64,000 bases of DNA from Tubiluchus corallicola (Eukaryota > Priapulida > Priapulimorpha > Priapulimorphida > Tubiluchidae): NCBI GenBank assembly GCA_030141605.1, contig JAQGDQ010000281.1:180001-244000 (forward strand), given 5' to 3'. The notes beneath the pieces were generated by a model. It was not told where the DNA came from. It did no database searches and was given only the letters and a program-made list of their open reading frames with translations. The translations under genes and the position numbers were made by a program. Below are positions 1 to 12,969 of this stretch, in pieces; position 1 is the stretch's first letter; every line of letters begins with the position of its first letter.

Positions 1-78
1 TACTGTAATATGTTGTGGCCAAATGATAGTATACCGCACAGTGTTACTACTGTTTAAATGTATAGTAGTATTTCTAAT

Positions 79-136
79 ATGCACTGGCGAAACGATGCAT
101 TGGTGAAATGATAAACTGGCAAAATGATGCACTGAC
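79..136 (+). repeat. 16-bp minisatellite, about 3.5 copies
   Basis: Units such as atgcactggcgaaacg, atgcattggtgaaatg and ataaactggcaaaatg in tandem. Diverged related motifs occur at 14770-14930 on the other strand. Confidence 0.6.
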
Positions 137-3100
137 GTATTATATACAACTCGGCTCTCGCTAAGAAAAGAATCCAGAAATCGACTTATTATTGGTGTTT
201 GTGGCGTGACCAGAATCTGGCTCTGTATTAACAGATTAAAGGCGAAGTCTCTAAGAAGAGCCACAGAACCGCCAGGGATATTTTAGCGACATTCGGCCAC
301 GTGCGTGACCACTCGGCTAATTATCCCTCTCTGCGGCATTTCCAAAAACCAGATCCAATATAACTGAGCAAATATTGTCAATCTTATTTTTTGGGGTAAA
401 ATCTTAATCCACGATGCATTAGGTACCTCTGAAGGAAAACTCTTTCCACCCATCTTCATTCTGGTAAATGGACAGAATTATGAACATCAGTGTAGCGAGA
501 TCCTGTTATTTACTTTTTCTTCTTCTTGGCTGATAATTCATCAAGACTGATCTCATCTAATGTGCAACCTAACACCTTCAGAGAACCTACCCACTCTCCC
601 GGAGACTTAGAAATGAACAAACTTCATTACACCACGCGGTTTACACCACAGAAGTACGTATGAAAGGAGGAAGATTTGAGTTATGCACTTCATTATTATT
701 TTAACAAATTCAAGTAAGTAGTTATTTGTTGTAACATTGCACATATTGTTGAGAAAGAAAAAGGAGAAACCTTTAAAAACCTTAATTTTTTTAAAACAAA
801 AACTAAAGTTTAAAAACACTGGTATTGCAAAATATTTAGATTTAAAAAAGTTAATCTTAACCAATTTATATTTTTGAGATTATATGCTGCAAATCCCTTT
901 TGAGCCTTAAAAATTGTTCTTCCAGTCCCTGGAAGCCTATAGTTTGCGCCAGTACGACTCACATTTCTGTATTTCCCATTTTTGAATTTTATCAGTCTAA
1001 AATCTGTGAAAAAAAATCATATGACGTGTACATCATCGGTTCACATTTAACACTAATGGTGCTGCAAAAGCTCAAAATCAAACAAAATTTGCTATTTAAT
1101 TATTTTTTCAAATTCTTTATTAAACGTAAGTGTCAGACCAGCATTCTTAACCATAAAGCACTTAAAAATAGCTGCACTAGCTATACTTTTCACCGGCTGT
1201 TTAGCAACAAACGACCGAACTACGTATTCACCTTTTATGTTTTCATTTTGACAAGTCTTAATTAACTCTAAATTTTCAATACCTTTGACGTGGCACACCC
1301 TTTAATTCGATTATGCAGGCAAAGAAAATGTAATATTGCAAAATTTTAATCATTTTTGCACAACATAATCAGTCGGCCTTTGATAATCCGAAGCTGATTG
1401 GATGGTATACATATCACGTGCTGTCTTGCCGTCAAATATTCTGATCCAGTTCATTTTATCTCAGATTATTCTTGTTTCGCAACAGCAGCCATCAAAGTAA
1501 ATTTTGTAGGTGCAGCTAATCAAATAAACTTTATTTTCGCAATCTTTTGTCTGAAATGCCAAGACAATCAATAGTCATACATACGTGATTATAAAATCAG
1601 ACCTAGACTCGTCGTACATAGTTAAAAATTCTCTGCTTAGATTTTTAATGTTGCAGATCATTTTAGGCAAGACGACATAACCACCAACTGTGTGTTTTGT
1701 ATCGCATATAACTAGCTACTTTGGCGTAGACTGGGTTTACACGTATACTCATTCTGTACCAGTGTACGATGTTCAGGATAAGAGTTAATCCTGAACACGT
1801 GACACGTAAGGGATTGATACCCAGGTAGTAATGACGTCATTGCATGATAACCAGGTGGTAATGACGTCAGTGCATTGCAATAACGCTAATCAAAAGAGCC
1901 ACATATCATTTACTCTACACATAGCCATACCACACGCGGAATCATCAGGAGGAACCTGACTAGGATTTGTATATTAGCCGCATTTCTTCTATCCTCAAAC
2001 CCGGCTACTATTTTATGTCATTCCAAGTGTTGGGATGCTTTGCGTGATGTGTGACTCTTTATGTACATTGTCTTGTATATTGTATTGTGTTCTTCTTCAA
2101 CAAACTGTATTACGTTAAGTAAGATATTATTACTGATGACAGTTATGACGTCGGCGGAGGTTCAATGCAGAGATAAGGCATTATGTGGGATTTGGTATTT
2201 GCATATAAAGGTGAAGCGTCTCTTTGAAGGGGCCTGAGTTTTGTAACTCCTTTTTACTGTTTAAGATAATCTACTTTTTTAGGGTATTTGATCAAAGTGC
2301 CGCCCGAGGTGGACGGCCCTCTCCGCGCAGCCTTAGCTACGCCATTGTTCTTGGTTTATAAAAAGCATATGGCCATTTGAAAACCCTTCCCAGACACAAC
2401 ACCTTTGAACGAACGCCGTAGAAAATACGTACACTTTCTCTTAGATCATAAAACCTAGTAAACAATCGCTATAAGCAATAATGATAATGTGGAATTTATA
2501 TCATTCATGTTGAGGATATGGTCTAGTACACATAGGTTTCGTTATCAAGTTGGACTGGGTAGGCCTACACTTGTGTCCGTGTCGGATTGTGTCGCATAGC
2601 AATCTCTGGGCGAAGAAGCTCTTACATTGTGCCATTAGCTGTCTACTTCGGTCCAAGACAACTAAGAATTCTGGGCAGTAACATTCATAATCCTTGAACT
2701 CATCCCAATTACAGTGATTTGTTGTAGACTGATTCGAATTACAGTGATTCGACTAATTTGACTACTATTACAACTGTTCGTTGATAAACTCCCGCTTGCC
2801 CGAGACGCATCGCCAAAGCCGGCAATCAGAGCCTAATCTGTCAATATTGATCATCATCATTTGCATAGTTTAGCAATAAGTTTATCAGGCTAAGTTTTGT
2901 TGACTAATGTTTGTCTTGTTGTGTGAAACAGCTAGGGAAAAAATCACATTCCTACAAATTTATCCCAGGAAATTTCGCTCTTTGTCCACTGACAATAAGC
3001 ACTTTAATGAAATATTTTTTTATTTTTATTGAAACGTAATTATTTTAAACCGATTCATTTTAGTTAAACAATTAAAGTCAAGGAAGATTTTTACCCATCT

Positions 3101-3300
3101 AATGTGGTTGATACAGGATGACAGAAAACAAAATAAGATCAAAAGCAATAACCGATAAATCTTGTTTGTGCAAGGGCGGTGGTATTTAATCTCGTAGGCG
3201 GTGATATTTAACCTGTCCTCCTCGTACATATTTAATTTCATTGTTTTTGTTATTATGGACAGGTGTATAGCTATGATTAGGTGTGTAGCTAAGATTATGC
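137..3300. other. Non-coding stretch, nothing recognised beyond the CRE pair
   Basis: AT-rich; the short frames on both strands have no splice context, protein motif or composition suggesting a gene. It contains only the CRE-bearing tandem unit noted separately. Confidence 0.5.
1832..1869. promoter_or_regulatory. Two perfect palindromic CRE sites (TGACGTCA), 30 bp apart
   Basis: TGACGTCA occurs at 1832-1839 and 1862-1869 inside a 30-bp tandem unit (ccaggtrgtaatgacgtca). A near-match TGACGTCG follows at about 2148. CREB/ATF-type factors bind this octamer. No adjacent gene start was recognised. Confidence 0.4.
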
Positions 3301-3307
3301 GTAAAGT

Positions 3308-3326
3308 GGGGGGGGGGGGGGGGGGG
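3308..3326 (+). repeat. Homopolymer of 19 G
   Basis: Uninterrupted run of guanines on the plus strand, unusual in this AT-rich DNA. Confidence 0.95.
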
Positions 3327-3468
3327 CTAATGTTTACTTGTTCAGTAAGTGATTTGCGTTTAGTTGTGAGAAGTTTTTATTTAATTATGATGTAATTCTA
3401 TCTTAATATATGTAAATATTTTAATAATAAAATTCTAAACATGTAAATTGTGATGCTATAGGCTATAC

Positions 3469-3629
<161 letters not shown>

Positions 3630-3817
3630 CTGCATTCTTTACCTTTGGTGTCCTGTTGCCACTTTTGTGTTGCACGCTACGTGATACGTGGCATTTTTCG
3701 ATTAGTTGTTTGAGATAAAACTGCTGGTGATTGAGAAAAGTCTTGTATAAATAGTTACAGTTTTTAAACATGAATTTTTGTATGTTTTCAGTTAGTTAAT
3801 CATTCAGAGTTGCCAAC

Positions 3818-4020
3818 CAGTCAGTCAGTCAGTCAGTCAGTCAGTCAGTCAGTCAGTCAGTCAGTCAGTCAGTCAGTCAGTCAGTCAGTCAGTCAGTCAG
3901 TCAGTCAGTCAGTCAGTCAGTCAGTCAGTCAGTCAGTCAGTCAGTCAGTCAGTCAGTCAGTCAGTCACTCAGTTCAGTCAGTCAGTCAGTCAGTCAGTCA
4001 GTCAGTCAGTCAGTCAGTCA

Positions 4021-4071
<51 letters not shown>

Positions 4072-4260
4072 AGTCAGTCAGTCAGTCAGTCAGTCAGTCA
4101 GTCAGGCAGTCAGTCAGTCAGTCAGTCAATCAGTCAGTCAGTCAGTCAGTCAGTCAGTCAGTCAGTCAGTCAGTCAGTCAGTCAGTCAGTCAGTCAGTCA
4201 GTCAGTCAGTCAGTCAGTCAGTCAGTCAGTCAGCCAGGCAGCCAGCCAGTCAGTCAGTCA
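3818..4260 (+). repeat. (CAGT)n tetranucleotide array, about 110 units
   Basis: Roughly 440 bp, with rare substitutions and one phase slip near 3967-3975. As it is a tetranucleotide, it leaves frames open for over 150 codons, which explains an apparent Ser/Val/Gln repeat protein that is not a gene. Confidence 0.97.
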
Positions 4261-4368
4261 GACAGGTCAGACAGTTACTCAGTCAGTAAGTCAGTTGTAC
4301 GTTTGCTTCAGTCTGTAATTCTTTGTTTATGCATATAATATATAAAAAGTACATATTTTTAATTTAGT

Positions 4369-5720
<1,352 letters not shown>

Positions 5721-5729
5721 AGTACTCGT

Positions 5730-5850
5730 CTATTCTATTCTGTTCTGTTCTATTCTATTCTATTCTATTCTATTCTATTCTATTCTATTCTATTCTATTC
5801 TATTCTATTCTATTCTATTCTATTCTATTCTATTCTATTCTTTTCTTTTC
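5730..5850 (+). repeat. (ATTCT)n pentanucleotide array, first copy
   Basis: About 22 units of TATTC with a few TGTTC variants at the start and TTTTC at the end. Confidence 0.97.
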
Positions 5851-5866
5851 TACTGTATCAGATTTT

Positions 5867-5911
5867 GTAGTAGTAGTAGTAGTTGTAGTAGTAGTAGTAG
5901 TTGTTGTTGTT

Positions 5912-5947
<36 letters not shown>

Positions 5948-5948
5948 A
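5867..5948 (+). repeat. (GTA)n then (GTT)n array
   Basis: Mixed trinucleotide tract directly after the first ATTCT array. Confidence 0.95.
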
Positions 5949-6041
5949 ATGAGACATTAATTTTATAATTCCTGTCGATATTATCTAAGTGATTCAACAT
6001 ATTTATTTTTACAAAGAAAAAAAGAAAAAGAAAAAAGAAGT

Positions 6042-6157
6042 CCTATTCTATTCTATTCTATTCTATTCTATTCTATTCTATTCTATTCTATTCTATTCTA
6101 TTCTATTCTATTCTATTCTATTCTATTCTGTTCTGTTCCACCCTATTCTATCCTATT
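6042..6157 (+). repeat. (ATTCT)n pentanucleotide array, second copy
   Basis: About 20 units in the same orientation as the first array, followed again by a (GTT)n tract (to about 6260). The shared order ATTCT-then-GTT suggests a local duplication. Confidence 0.97.
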
Positions 6158-6299
6158 TTGTTGTTGTTGTTGTTGTTTCTCTTTCTGTTCTTGCTGCTGC
6201 CGTTGTGTGTCGTTGTTGTTGTTTCTATTTTTGCTACTGTTGTTGTTGTGTGTGTTGTTGCATTCATCGATATTGTTGTTACCGTTAATATTATTACAA

Positions 6300-8180
6300 T
6301 GTAGCTGTTATTCTTGCTGTTTTCACTGTTGCAGTTATCACTATTATTTTTGACGTTGTCGCTTTCATTGATACAGACATTGTTGTTTTGCTTTTGATGA
6401 AGATGTTCTTGTTGTTGTTATTGCAACTCAGTTTCTTTTAACTACACTGTGAGGAGTCATCAAGCTATAACGCTGTTGACTGCACGGTTTAAGCACAACA
6501 TCTGAATAATAGTTTTTACTGAGAAAGTTGATCGTGGAAGAAATGGCATACAGTAAACTTGTGTCAATATTTGAACGTCATAATTCAGGAAATTGGAATA
6601 CTTATAAATTTATTTAAACGTTTACCGGGTTTGTAAATGATCAATGGAAAGTTTAAGAATGCATTAGAAAAGTGGTGGGTTTTGATGAGATGTGGGAAGT
6701 TGGCGGAGAACTGATCGAAGGGGGAGGCATTGATGATGCATCGACCCGGTTTGCGTTTGAAAGTTTCTTATTTCAGTGTATAGATCAGTTTCGCTTATAG
6801 TATTTATAATTATTTGCTTTCGGGGTGGATACTTTAACTGAAAATCGACGGAGAGAGATGCTGGAGGAATAAGAATCACAATTTTCAAATTTTGAGCAAT
6901 CAGATGGTATAGTATTGAGAGATTAGTATAGCTTGCGCCTACACAACTATTTATCTACACAAGATATTTGTCAGATGTTTGTGACTTGTAGGGCGACAAA
7001 TGAAAATGGCTATGAAAATAATGCACTTAAAGCCAATTTCTACGATTTTGTTGCTATTTTTTAAGAAAATCATGTCTAATTAATCATCGTCCATTTTAAA
7101 CAATTTTTCAAAGCTCAAACGTGATTTCTATAATCAAGGACTTCATTTTCAACTTACTTGCGCTGTGGCATTCACTGATTTCATAGTGTGGGAGTAGCCT
7201 TCGTCTAGCGCTCTGTGTGTTCCTTAGTCTGAATTCCAGAAAGATGAATTTTTTCAATAATGAGTCTTGATCCGGAACCGGTTGAAAATGGCGCCCCTAA
7301 AATGCCCTTAATGGGAAAAAATGGCACCCTATTTTTTGAACTGGGAGGTCATAATATTTAAGTTTCAACAAAAAATAATTTTACCATAAAAATTCCAAGT
7401 GATATAAGAAACCATATTAATTGTTTTTATCTCGGCGTAAGGTTCCAATGTGCTTAAAGTTATGATTTTAATTATGCTTCGTTCGGTCCTTGACGATAAG
7501 GTATTTCCTAAAAACATAAATATATAAATGTTTGGGCTTTATATCTCAATAAATTTAAGCAAAAAAAGAAAGTAATAAGATTGTAGAAAAAACGTAAAGT
7601 CTTACTATAAATTTTCTGCACTGTGGCGATTGCATAACAACTTCATGTTTGAAAAGAGAAGTTTGCTTTAACAGTAATGTAAGTTTTCACTTTCAGATAT
7701 GTTATTGGAAGTTACTATTTCTTACACAATACACCCAAAAATTTTTATTACTTTTTTATGCTGACACTCAAATGGTAAATTAATGATTTTTATTTTAATA
7801 ACAGTGACTTCTTTATATAAACCAAACAAATATAATTACGTTTTAGGCTTAATACATTTTTAAATCTCATTTACACACTTGATTGCTAATATACGGTTAT
7901 GTTATGTTGCAAAATAGGCTAGCAAAGCAAAACAAAAGAAAATCAGCGTTGCACAAAAACGCTGTATTTATTGTCGAGGGGCTAAGTTGCTAGCGTGCTG
8001 TGTTAATAATTCAAAAGTTGATGATTTCGCTATTTTTCTGAATTGCTTTGGATTATACCTGTGAACTGGGTGGCAAAAGTTAATTACATTGTCAAACATG
8101 CCCGATGTCATTATTCTGAAGTGTCTTTGAGGAAAAGAGAGCGGCGAGTGACGCGCAAATGAAATTAAAACTAGGTTTAA
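6300..8180. other. Non-coding stretch without recognised features
   Basis: AT-rich. A possible donor near 7157 (minus) with about 60 open bases before it was seen, but no partner could be fitted. Confidence 0.45.
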
Positions 8181-8185
8181 CTTAC

Positions 8186-8233
8186 GCGTTTTTCTTTTCT
8201 GAGCATCATACTGACTTAAAGAAGGCGGATCAC
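8186..8233 (-). CDS. Candidate small internal exon, unidentified
   Basis: 48 nt between a good acceptor (gcttttaacag) and a perfect donor (gtaagt), encoding GDPPSLSQYDAQKRKT, phase 1 in and 1 out. No phase-matched neighbour with good splice sites was found, so this may be chance. Confidence 0.22.
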
Positions 8234-8884
8234 CTGTTAAAAGCACGCTGTATAAAATTTGACGTAAAAGAAGTTTTTTAAATAACGATCGATAATTTAA
8301 AATATCGCTTCTTTCTGTGTAAAAACTGTTGCGTGCGCGTTATAGTTTCAGTAATGTCTTAGCAAGAAAATGTAATGATTAAAATACGTTTACCTGAAGG
8401 TCAGTTTGTGATTAAATTTTGCGTGTAATATTGACGTGTTCCTAGCTGTGTTATTATTGTTATCCATGTTATGCGTTTAACAGAGACATAATCTTTTAAA
8501 AGCGCAAGGCATACCGTATACTCACTCGTATTGACTTCCTGTTCCAAGAGTGCGTGTTTAAATTAATGAATCGGTTTGGAAGAGTAGAATAGAGTGACTG
8601 AAAACTGCTTCTTACCCCGTATTGAACCAAATTTAATCGCCAGTCAAATGCCATTGTGCTACCGGGTCACCAGTTGTGATTTGTTCGTGTGGAATTACAC
8701 GTACTTAGACAAAATTAAGTTAAAAAGTAGAATTAGATTCATTTTTGCAGAAATCGTGAAGGCCTTGAGTTGAACATATCATAGAAAAATAAATCTCAGA
8801 GTATTGGGCAAGGGACTAACTGACCTCAAGATCGTGGATTAGCTATTACGTGAATGCCGCCATCTCGAATTTAAGATAACAAAC

Positions 8885-9200
8885 CGAAATCGACTCCGTC
8901 AGTCGATGCAGAATTAATTCTAGTGTTTTCCTGTAAGGTTTCATGACGATCAGTTGCGAATTGGTAGAGCCTTGGGCTTTTCTCAAAATGATGTCATAAC
9001 TGTCATCTAAAATTGAAGATGGCGTATTAGAAATCTGACTCCGCCAGTCAATGCGGATTTTGTTCTAGTAGAACGTAAAGTTTTATGACGATCTGTTGCG
9101 AACTGGCAGAGCCTTGGCTTTTTTTGAAAATAATTTTATTGCTGTCATCTTGAATTCAAAATGGCGAACGGAACATCCAACTCCGTCAGTGGAATTTTTT
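8885..9200 (-). repeat. 145-bp tandem repeat, about 2.2 copies (locus A)
   Basis: Landmark 'gactccgtcagtcgatgc' recurs at 8892, 9037 and (shortened) 9179. Between landmarks the units share 'ttcatgacgatcagttgcga', 'agagccttgg' and 'aagatggcg' with moderate divergence. The same unit occurs reverse-complemented at 29281-29760. Confidence 0.8.
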
Positions 9201-9359
9201 CTAACATATTCATGTGAATATATGTATATATATCCCCGAACAAGAACAACATGCAGAAGAGTAGCGATTTGCGTTCAGTTCTTCGATACGAATTTTTTCA
9301 AAAAAATATTTAGCGCCACGATTAGATTTTACTTACTTTCTGTGATTATTCAGTGAGAC

Positions 9360-11490
9360 GAAATGTTTTACTATTCTAAAATCCAGCTTGCTTTTTATAT
9401 TTTGATTTAATAGGCTGTCAGCAGCCGTGTGCTGGAACAAATTGATTTAGTCTCAGTGTAATACCAAGTGGGATGTCGGCTCTATGCCCGCCAGAAGTCG
9501 GTCTTTCTCAATCAATTCAAAAACAGCAAGATATTGAAAGGCTTAATGAAATTACAGAAATGTCATGATGTTTGCAAATGGCGTCCAGGGTGTATCCAGA
9601 ATACGTCCAGAAGGAGAAAAGCTAATACCCCTTTTAGCAGTTTGGTTTCTAATGAGGTTTGTCTTGAGAATAGATGATATTCAGTGGGCTTAAACTTTGC
9701 AGCTCAAACGGATTTGATCGTTTCCTATGATTTTAGCATTCTTTTCGTTTCTGGTTTTCATTCTGGGTTTCGTTTCGTTTCGGTAGATTCGGCCGCTGAT
9801 TCGCCACCGAGAATCAATGAACGTTGTCTCTTGTGACTGGCACTTTACAATAAAAACATTAGCTGTCTTACTTCTGCTATGTCAAATTTTATGATTCGTT
9901 TGTTAAGTAGTACACTACGGTTTCCGGAACGGAGAAGCGACAACGAATCAGTTTTCGGTCTCATTTTAAAGCCATGTCCATTTTGTGCTGTTGTTTGAGA
10001 TTGCTTGTCAACAAATGTCATAAACTATTATAAGTACTATTCCTATTCCTATTTCTATATTACTATTCCACCTGTACACAATAAGTACAGGTGGAACTAA
10101 TGCTATAAACTATTATATGCATACACAATAAGTACAGGTGATAAAGTAATGGCTGAATGGAAAGGCGTTCTTAGCAACCAACATTAAACAATACTGTGCC
10201 TGATTAGTAAACGGATGGGTGCCCGCTAAGAAAATCTTTGGAGCGCGCTCGTCTGTCATCCTACTATGTTTCTTTTTAAGCGAAGGTGTAAGTCTGTTTA
10301 TATACTTGGCAAAGGCAACTGTGCTCAGTAAATCATCTTAGAAAATTAATGTACTTGTAGTCTTGCCAAAACTGTCAAAATAATAAGACACGTTGTCGTT
10401 ACCAGCTAGCTACCTGTTTGTCGTATACCGAACTGTAAAAAAAGAAAAATAACGAAGCAGATTGTGAAACACTTTAGCCGTTAGTTTTTATATTTATAAA
10501 TTGGATCCAGATTCTGCAAAGCAACGAAGTTTTTGATATATAACTATTGTTGAACATTTATTTTAATTTTGACCTATTCTTTTTGCGTGCAGCGTGTCTG
10601 ATTGTTTCATGTAATGTATTTTACGTTTTCGTAAAATGCGTTTATGTAATTTAGTCTAGATCGAAACTGCGGAAATCACGAATTACAAGTTTAAGCTCAA
10701 CTGTTTCAATTAATTTGAGCAATTTTACATTTGCTGAACAAGTTAATCGAATTAGCCATTTGTTTTGATGAAATCCGAAGCTGTTTCGCCATGCACTCTG
10801 TCACACATTAGTTGCGAGTAGTTTAATATATTCTCAAGCTGCGCAATGTACACGTTTTACAAAGTTTATAGTTGTTTTGGCAGATAAAAGACCAACTTGT
10901 GCCGCTCATTGACAAAAAAAAATCGTTACAGGCTAGTACAGCTTTAAAGATTTGCCGCTCTAATTTAAAGGACAAGAAAAGGGGTAACGTCAAGTAGGTT
11001 TCACTTCAGAAAAATCGCCCGAAAGTTATATTACTTTATAGCAATTTTATGCGTATATCGTGCTCGCGTTAAAAAGATTTTTAGTTTATTTTCATTTTAA
11101 ATTTCCCGCGACATTATTCTGACTGCGCCATTACGTGACGTCGCTTATGCAAACGTAAATCAGAGCAAGACAGTACATGCTAAACTATGTCCCAATAAAC
11201 TTTCCATGCAAAATTATATTAATTAGCATTTCTGTTACCTGCTTGAAAGACTTATGTAACTAGAAAAAAATTATTACTTATTTAAAATGTTTTCACGAAT
11301 TGGTAAAATGTCGATGACTCACCCTCGAGGGTGCACCACTCACTATCCAAAAACGCATTTTAATTTTGCTGATAAGATGCAGAATTTTAAATTTTATTTA
11401 GTTAATGACGTGTGCGCTACGAATGCCCTGATTATTTTTTCAAACTTTACACAGTGTTACTTTAACTTGCTTCAAATGACTTATCGTCAA
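9360..11490. other. Non-coding stretch; one small hairpin
   Basis: No supported exon. Holds the perfect 12-bp stem hairpin at 10066-10096 and a partial direct copy of its right arm near 10123-10142. Confidence 0.45.
10066..10096. repeat. Perfect inverted repeat (12-bp stem, 7-nt loop)
   Basis: ttccacctgtac and gtacaggtggaa separated by acaataa. A partial copy (acacaataagtacaggtg) lies 30-50 bp downstream. Confidence 0.7.
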
Positions 11491-11491
11491 T

Positions 11492-11551
11492 ATGGCTGCG
11501 TTTAACGGCAACGGTTTAAATTTACACGTTTTATACAGCGTTATTGCCGAG
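11492..11551 (+). CDS. Candidate first coding exon (20 codons)
   Basis: ATG in the context aatATGGCT opens MAAFNGNGLNLHVLYSVIAE and runs into a perfect donor (GAG|gtaagt), phase 0. A start codon so close to a strong donor is typical of a first coding exon, but 20 codons are weak evidence. No phase-0 partner exon was found before 17.7 kb, so its link to the gene there is open. Confidence 0.3.
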
Positions 11552-11965
11552 GTAAGTCTAATATGCAAAAAAGCAGAATGCAAGTGGTTTAAAATTTCAA
11601 GACGAATTTTTTAGGCTTCATGTAAGTGGAGGGTTTTCTTGCAAAAAAATGCATGTCAGCAGGCCAGCTGCTCAAACGAAGTTTAACGAACTAAAATGTG
11701 TTCGGGGAAGTTTTTCGGAAATATTAGCTGTTTCACGAAAGCCATTTTTGCTTATTTTGTTCGTTTTTGCCCAAATGTTTTTGTTTGTTTGTTATTTTTT
11801 ATTTGTGTAAAAAGCGCCCACATGATGTATCACTATTTCAAATGTTTTTTTCCACTCATTCAGTAGACGAGGCAACAAGAAGATTAAGAAAGGAGCATAC
11901 TGAAAGACAGCACCAGAACAACACGACCAATAAAATTAGTAGGTAAATCATGTATCACAAAAGAT

Positions 11966-12030
11966 GAATGGACATTATTTTTATTAACACACATGACGTT
12001 TCGATCCACTGGATCATTCTCAAACATACC
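11966..12030 (-). repeat. Possible retroelement 3'-tail motif
   Basis: On the minus strand 'gagaatgatccagtggatcg' is followed by aaacgtc and, soon after, taataaa. A similar GA-GAT...GAAACGTC block is at 47945-47975. Such a block is common near the 3' ends of animal retroelements; assignment is tentative. Confidence 0.3.
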
Positions 12031-12169
12031 TTCAATTGGTATTGTGTGTACACCAGCGTTTATTCAAGATAATAAAACTATTCCTATTAGCTTAATAAAG
12101 AAAAAGTAATGGAACATTTTTACAATATTTTCTGCTCTATTTAATCTTGTCTGAGAAACAACTTCTTAC

Positions 12170-12500
12170 TCATTCGTTCATTCATTCGTTCGTTCGTTTG
12201 TTCGTTCGTTCATTAATTCATTCACTTCACTCATTCATTCATTCATTCATTCATTCTTTCATTCATTCATTCATTCATTCATTCATTCATTCATTCATTC
12301 ATTCATTCATTCATTCATTCATTCATTCATTCATTCATTCATTCATTCATTCATTCATTCATTCATTCATTCATTCATTCGTTCATTCATTTATTTATTT
12401 ATTCATTCATTCATTCATCCATTCTTCCTTCCTTTCCTACTTTCTTTCTTTCTTTCTTTGGTTCATTCGTCCATTCGTCCATTCATTCATTTATTCATTT
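12170..12500 (+). repeat. (ATTC)n tetranucleotide array, about 330 bp
   Basis: Starts with ATTC/GTTC variants, has a long perfect core, then degenerates into TTTC/TTCC at the end. It produces a spurious His/Ser/Phe/Ile repeat frame. Confidence 0.97.
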
Positions 12501-12933
12501 AGATAGTCAGCTAGCCAAGCAGTAGTCGGTCATTGAGTAAGTTCTCGTTGGTAAGGCTGTGAATCAAGCAGTTGGCCAGTTAATTATTTAGATAGTCAGT
12601 GACTAAGTGAGCAATTTAGTTTTATTTGTTTTGTGTGGTACAAAAGGCGAAAACTTGATAGATTAAAGCTGATAAAAACCAAAACTCTTATTGACGCCGT
12701 TTCTACTCAGCCCTTTAAGTTTCATTACTTTACTTTTTCTTCTCTGGTGTTGGAAGATTTTCACTCTCAGGATGCCGGTATACGATACAGCCGGCATCTT
12801 TGAGCTGCACATGTAATGTGAGCGAATGTAATCAAACTATCTGATTGCCGCGCTGATTTTGATCAATCTACATAGTTTACTTATAAATGTATTCTTTCGA
12901 AGACGCCTACCAGTCAATGGAACTGAGTAAGTC

Positions 12934-12935
<2 letters not shown>

Positions 12936-12968
<33 letters not shown>
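12936..12968 (+). repeat. (GT)n microsatellite
   Basis: About 16 perfect GT units. Confidence 0.95.

Positions 12969-12969
<1 letters not shown>

Noticed and set aside
3810-4289. Apparent 159-residue Val-Ser-Gln repeat protein
   Set aside because: It is a translation of the (CAGT)n array, equally open in other frames, with no splice or start context.
7157-7240. Minus-strand segment ending at gtaagt near 7.16 kb
   Set aside because: Two frames are open and the phase does not fit the candidate exon at 8186-8233 with a good acceptor.
12147-12506. His-Ser-Phe-Ile repeat protein of 119 residues
   Set aside because: Translation of (ATTC)n.
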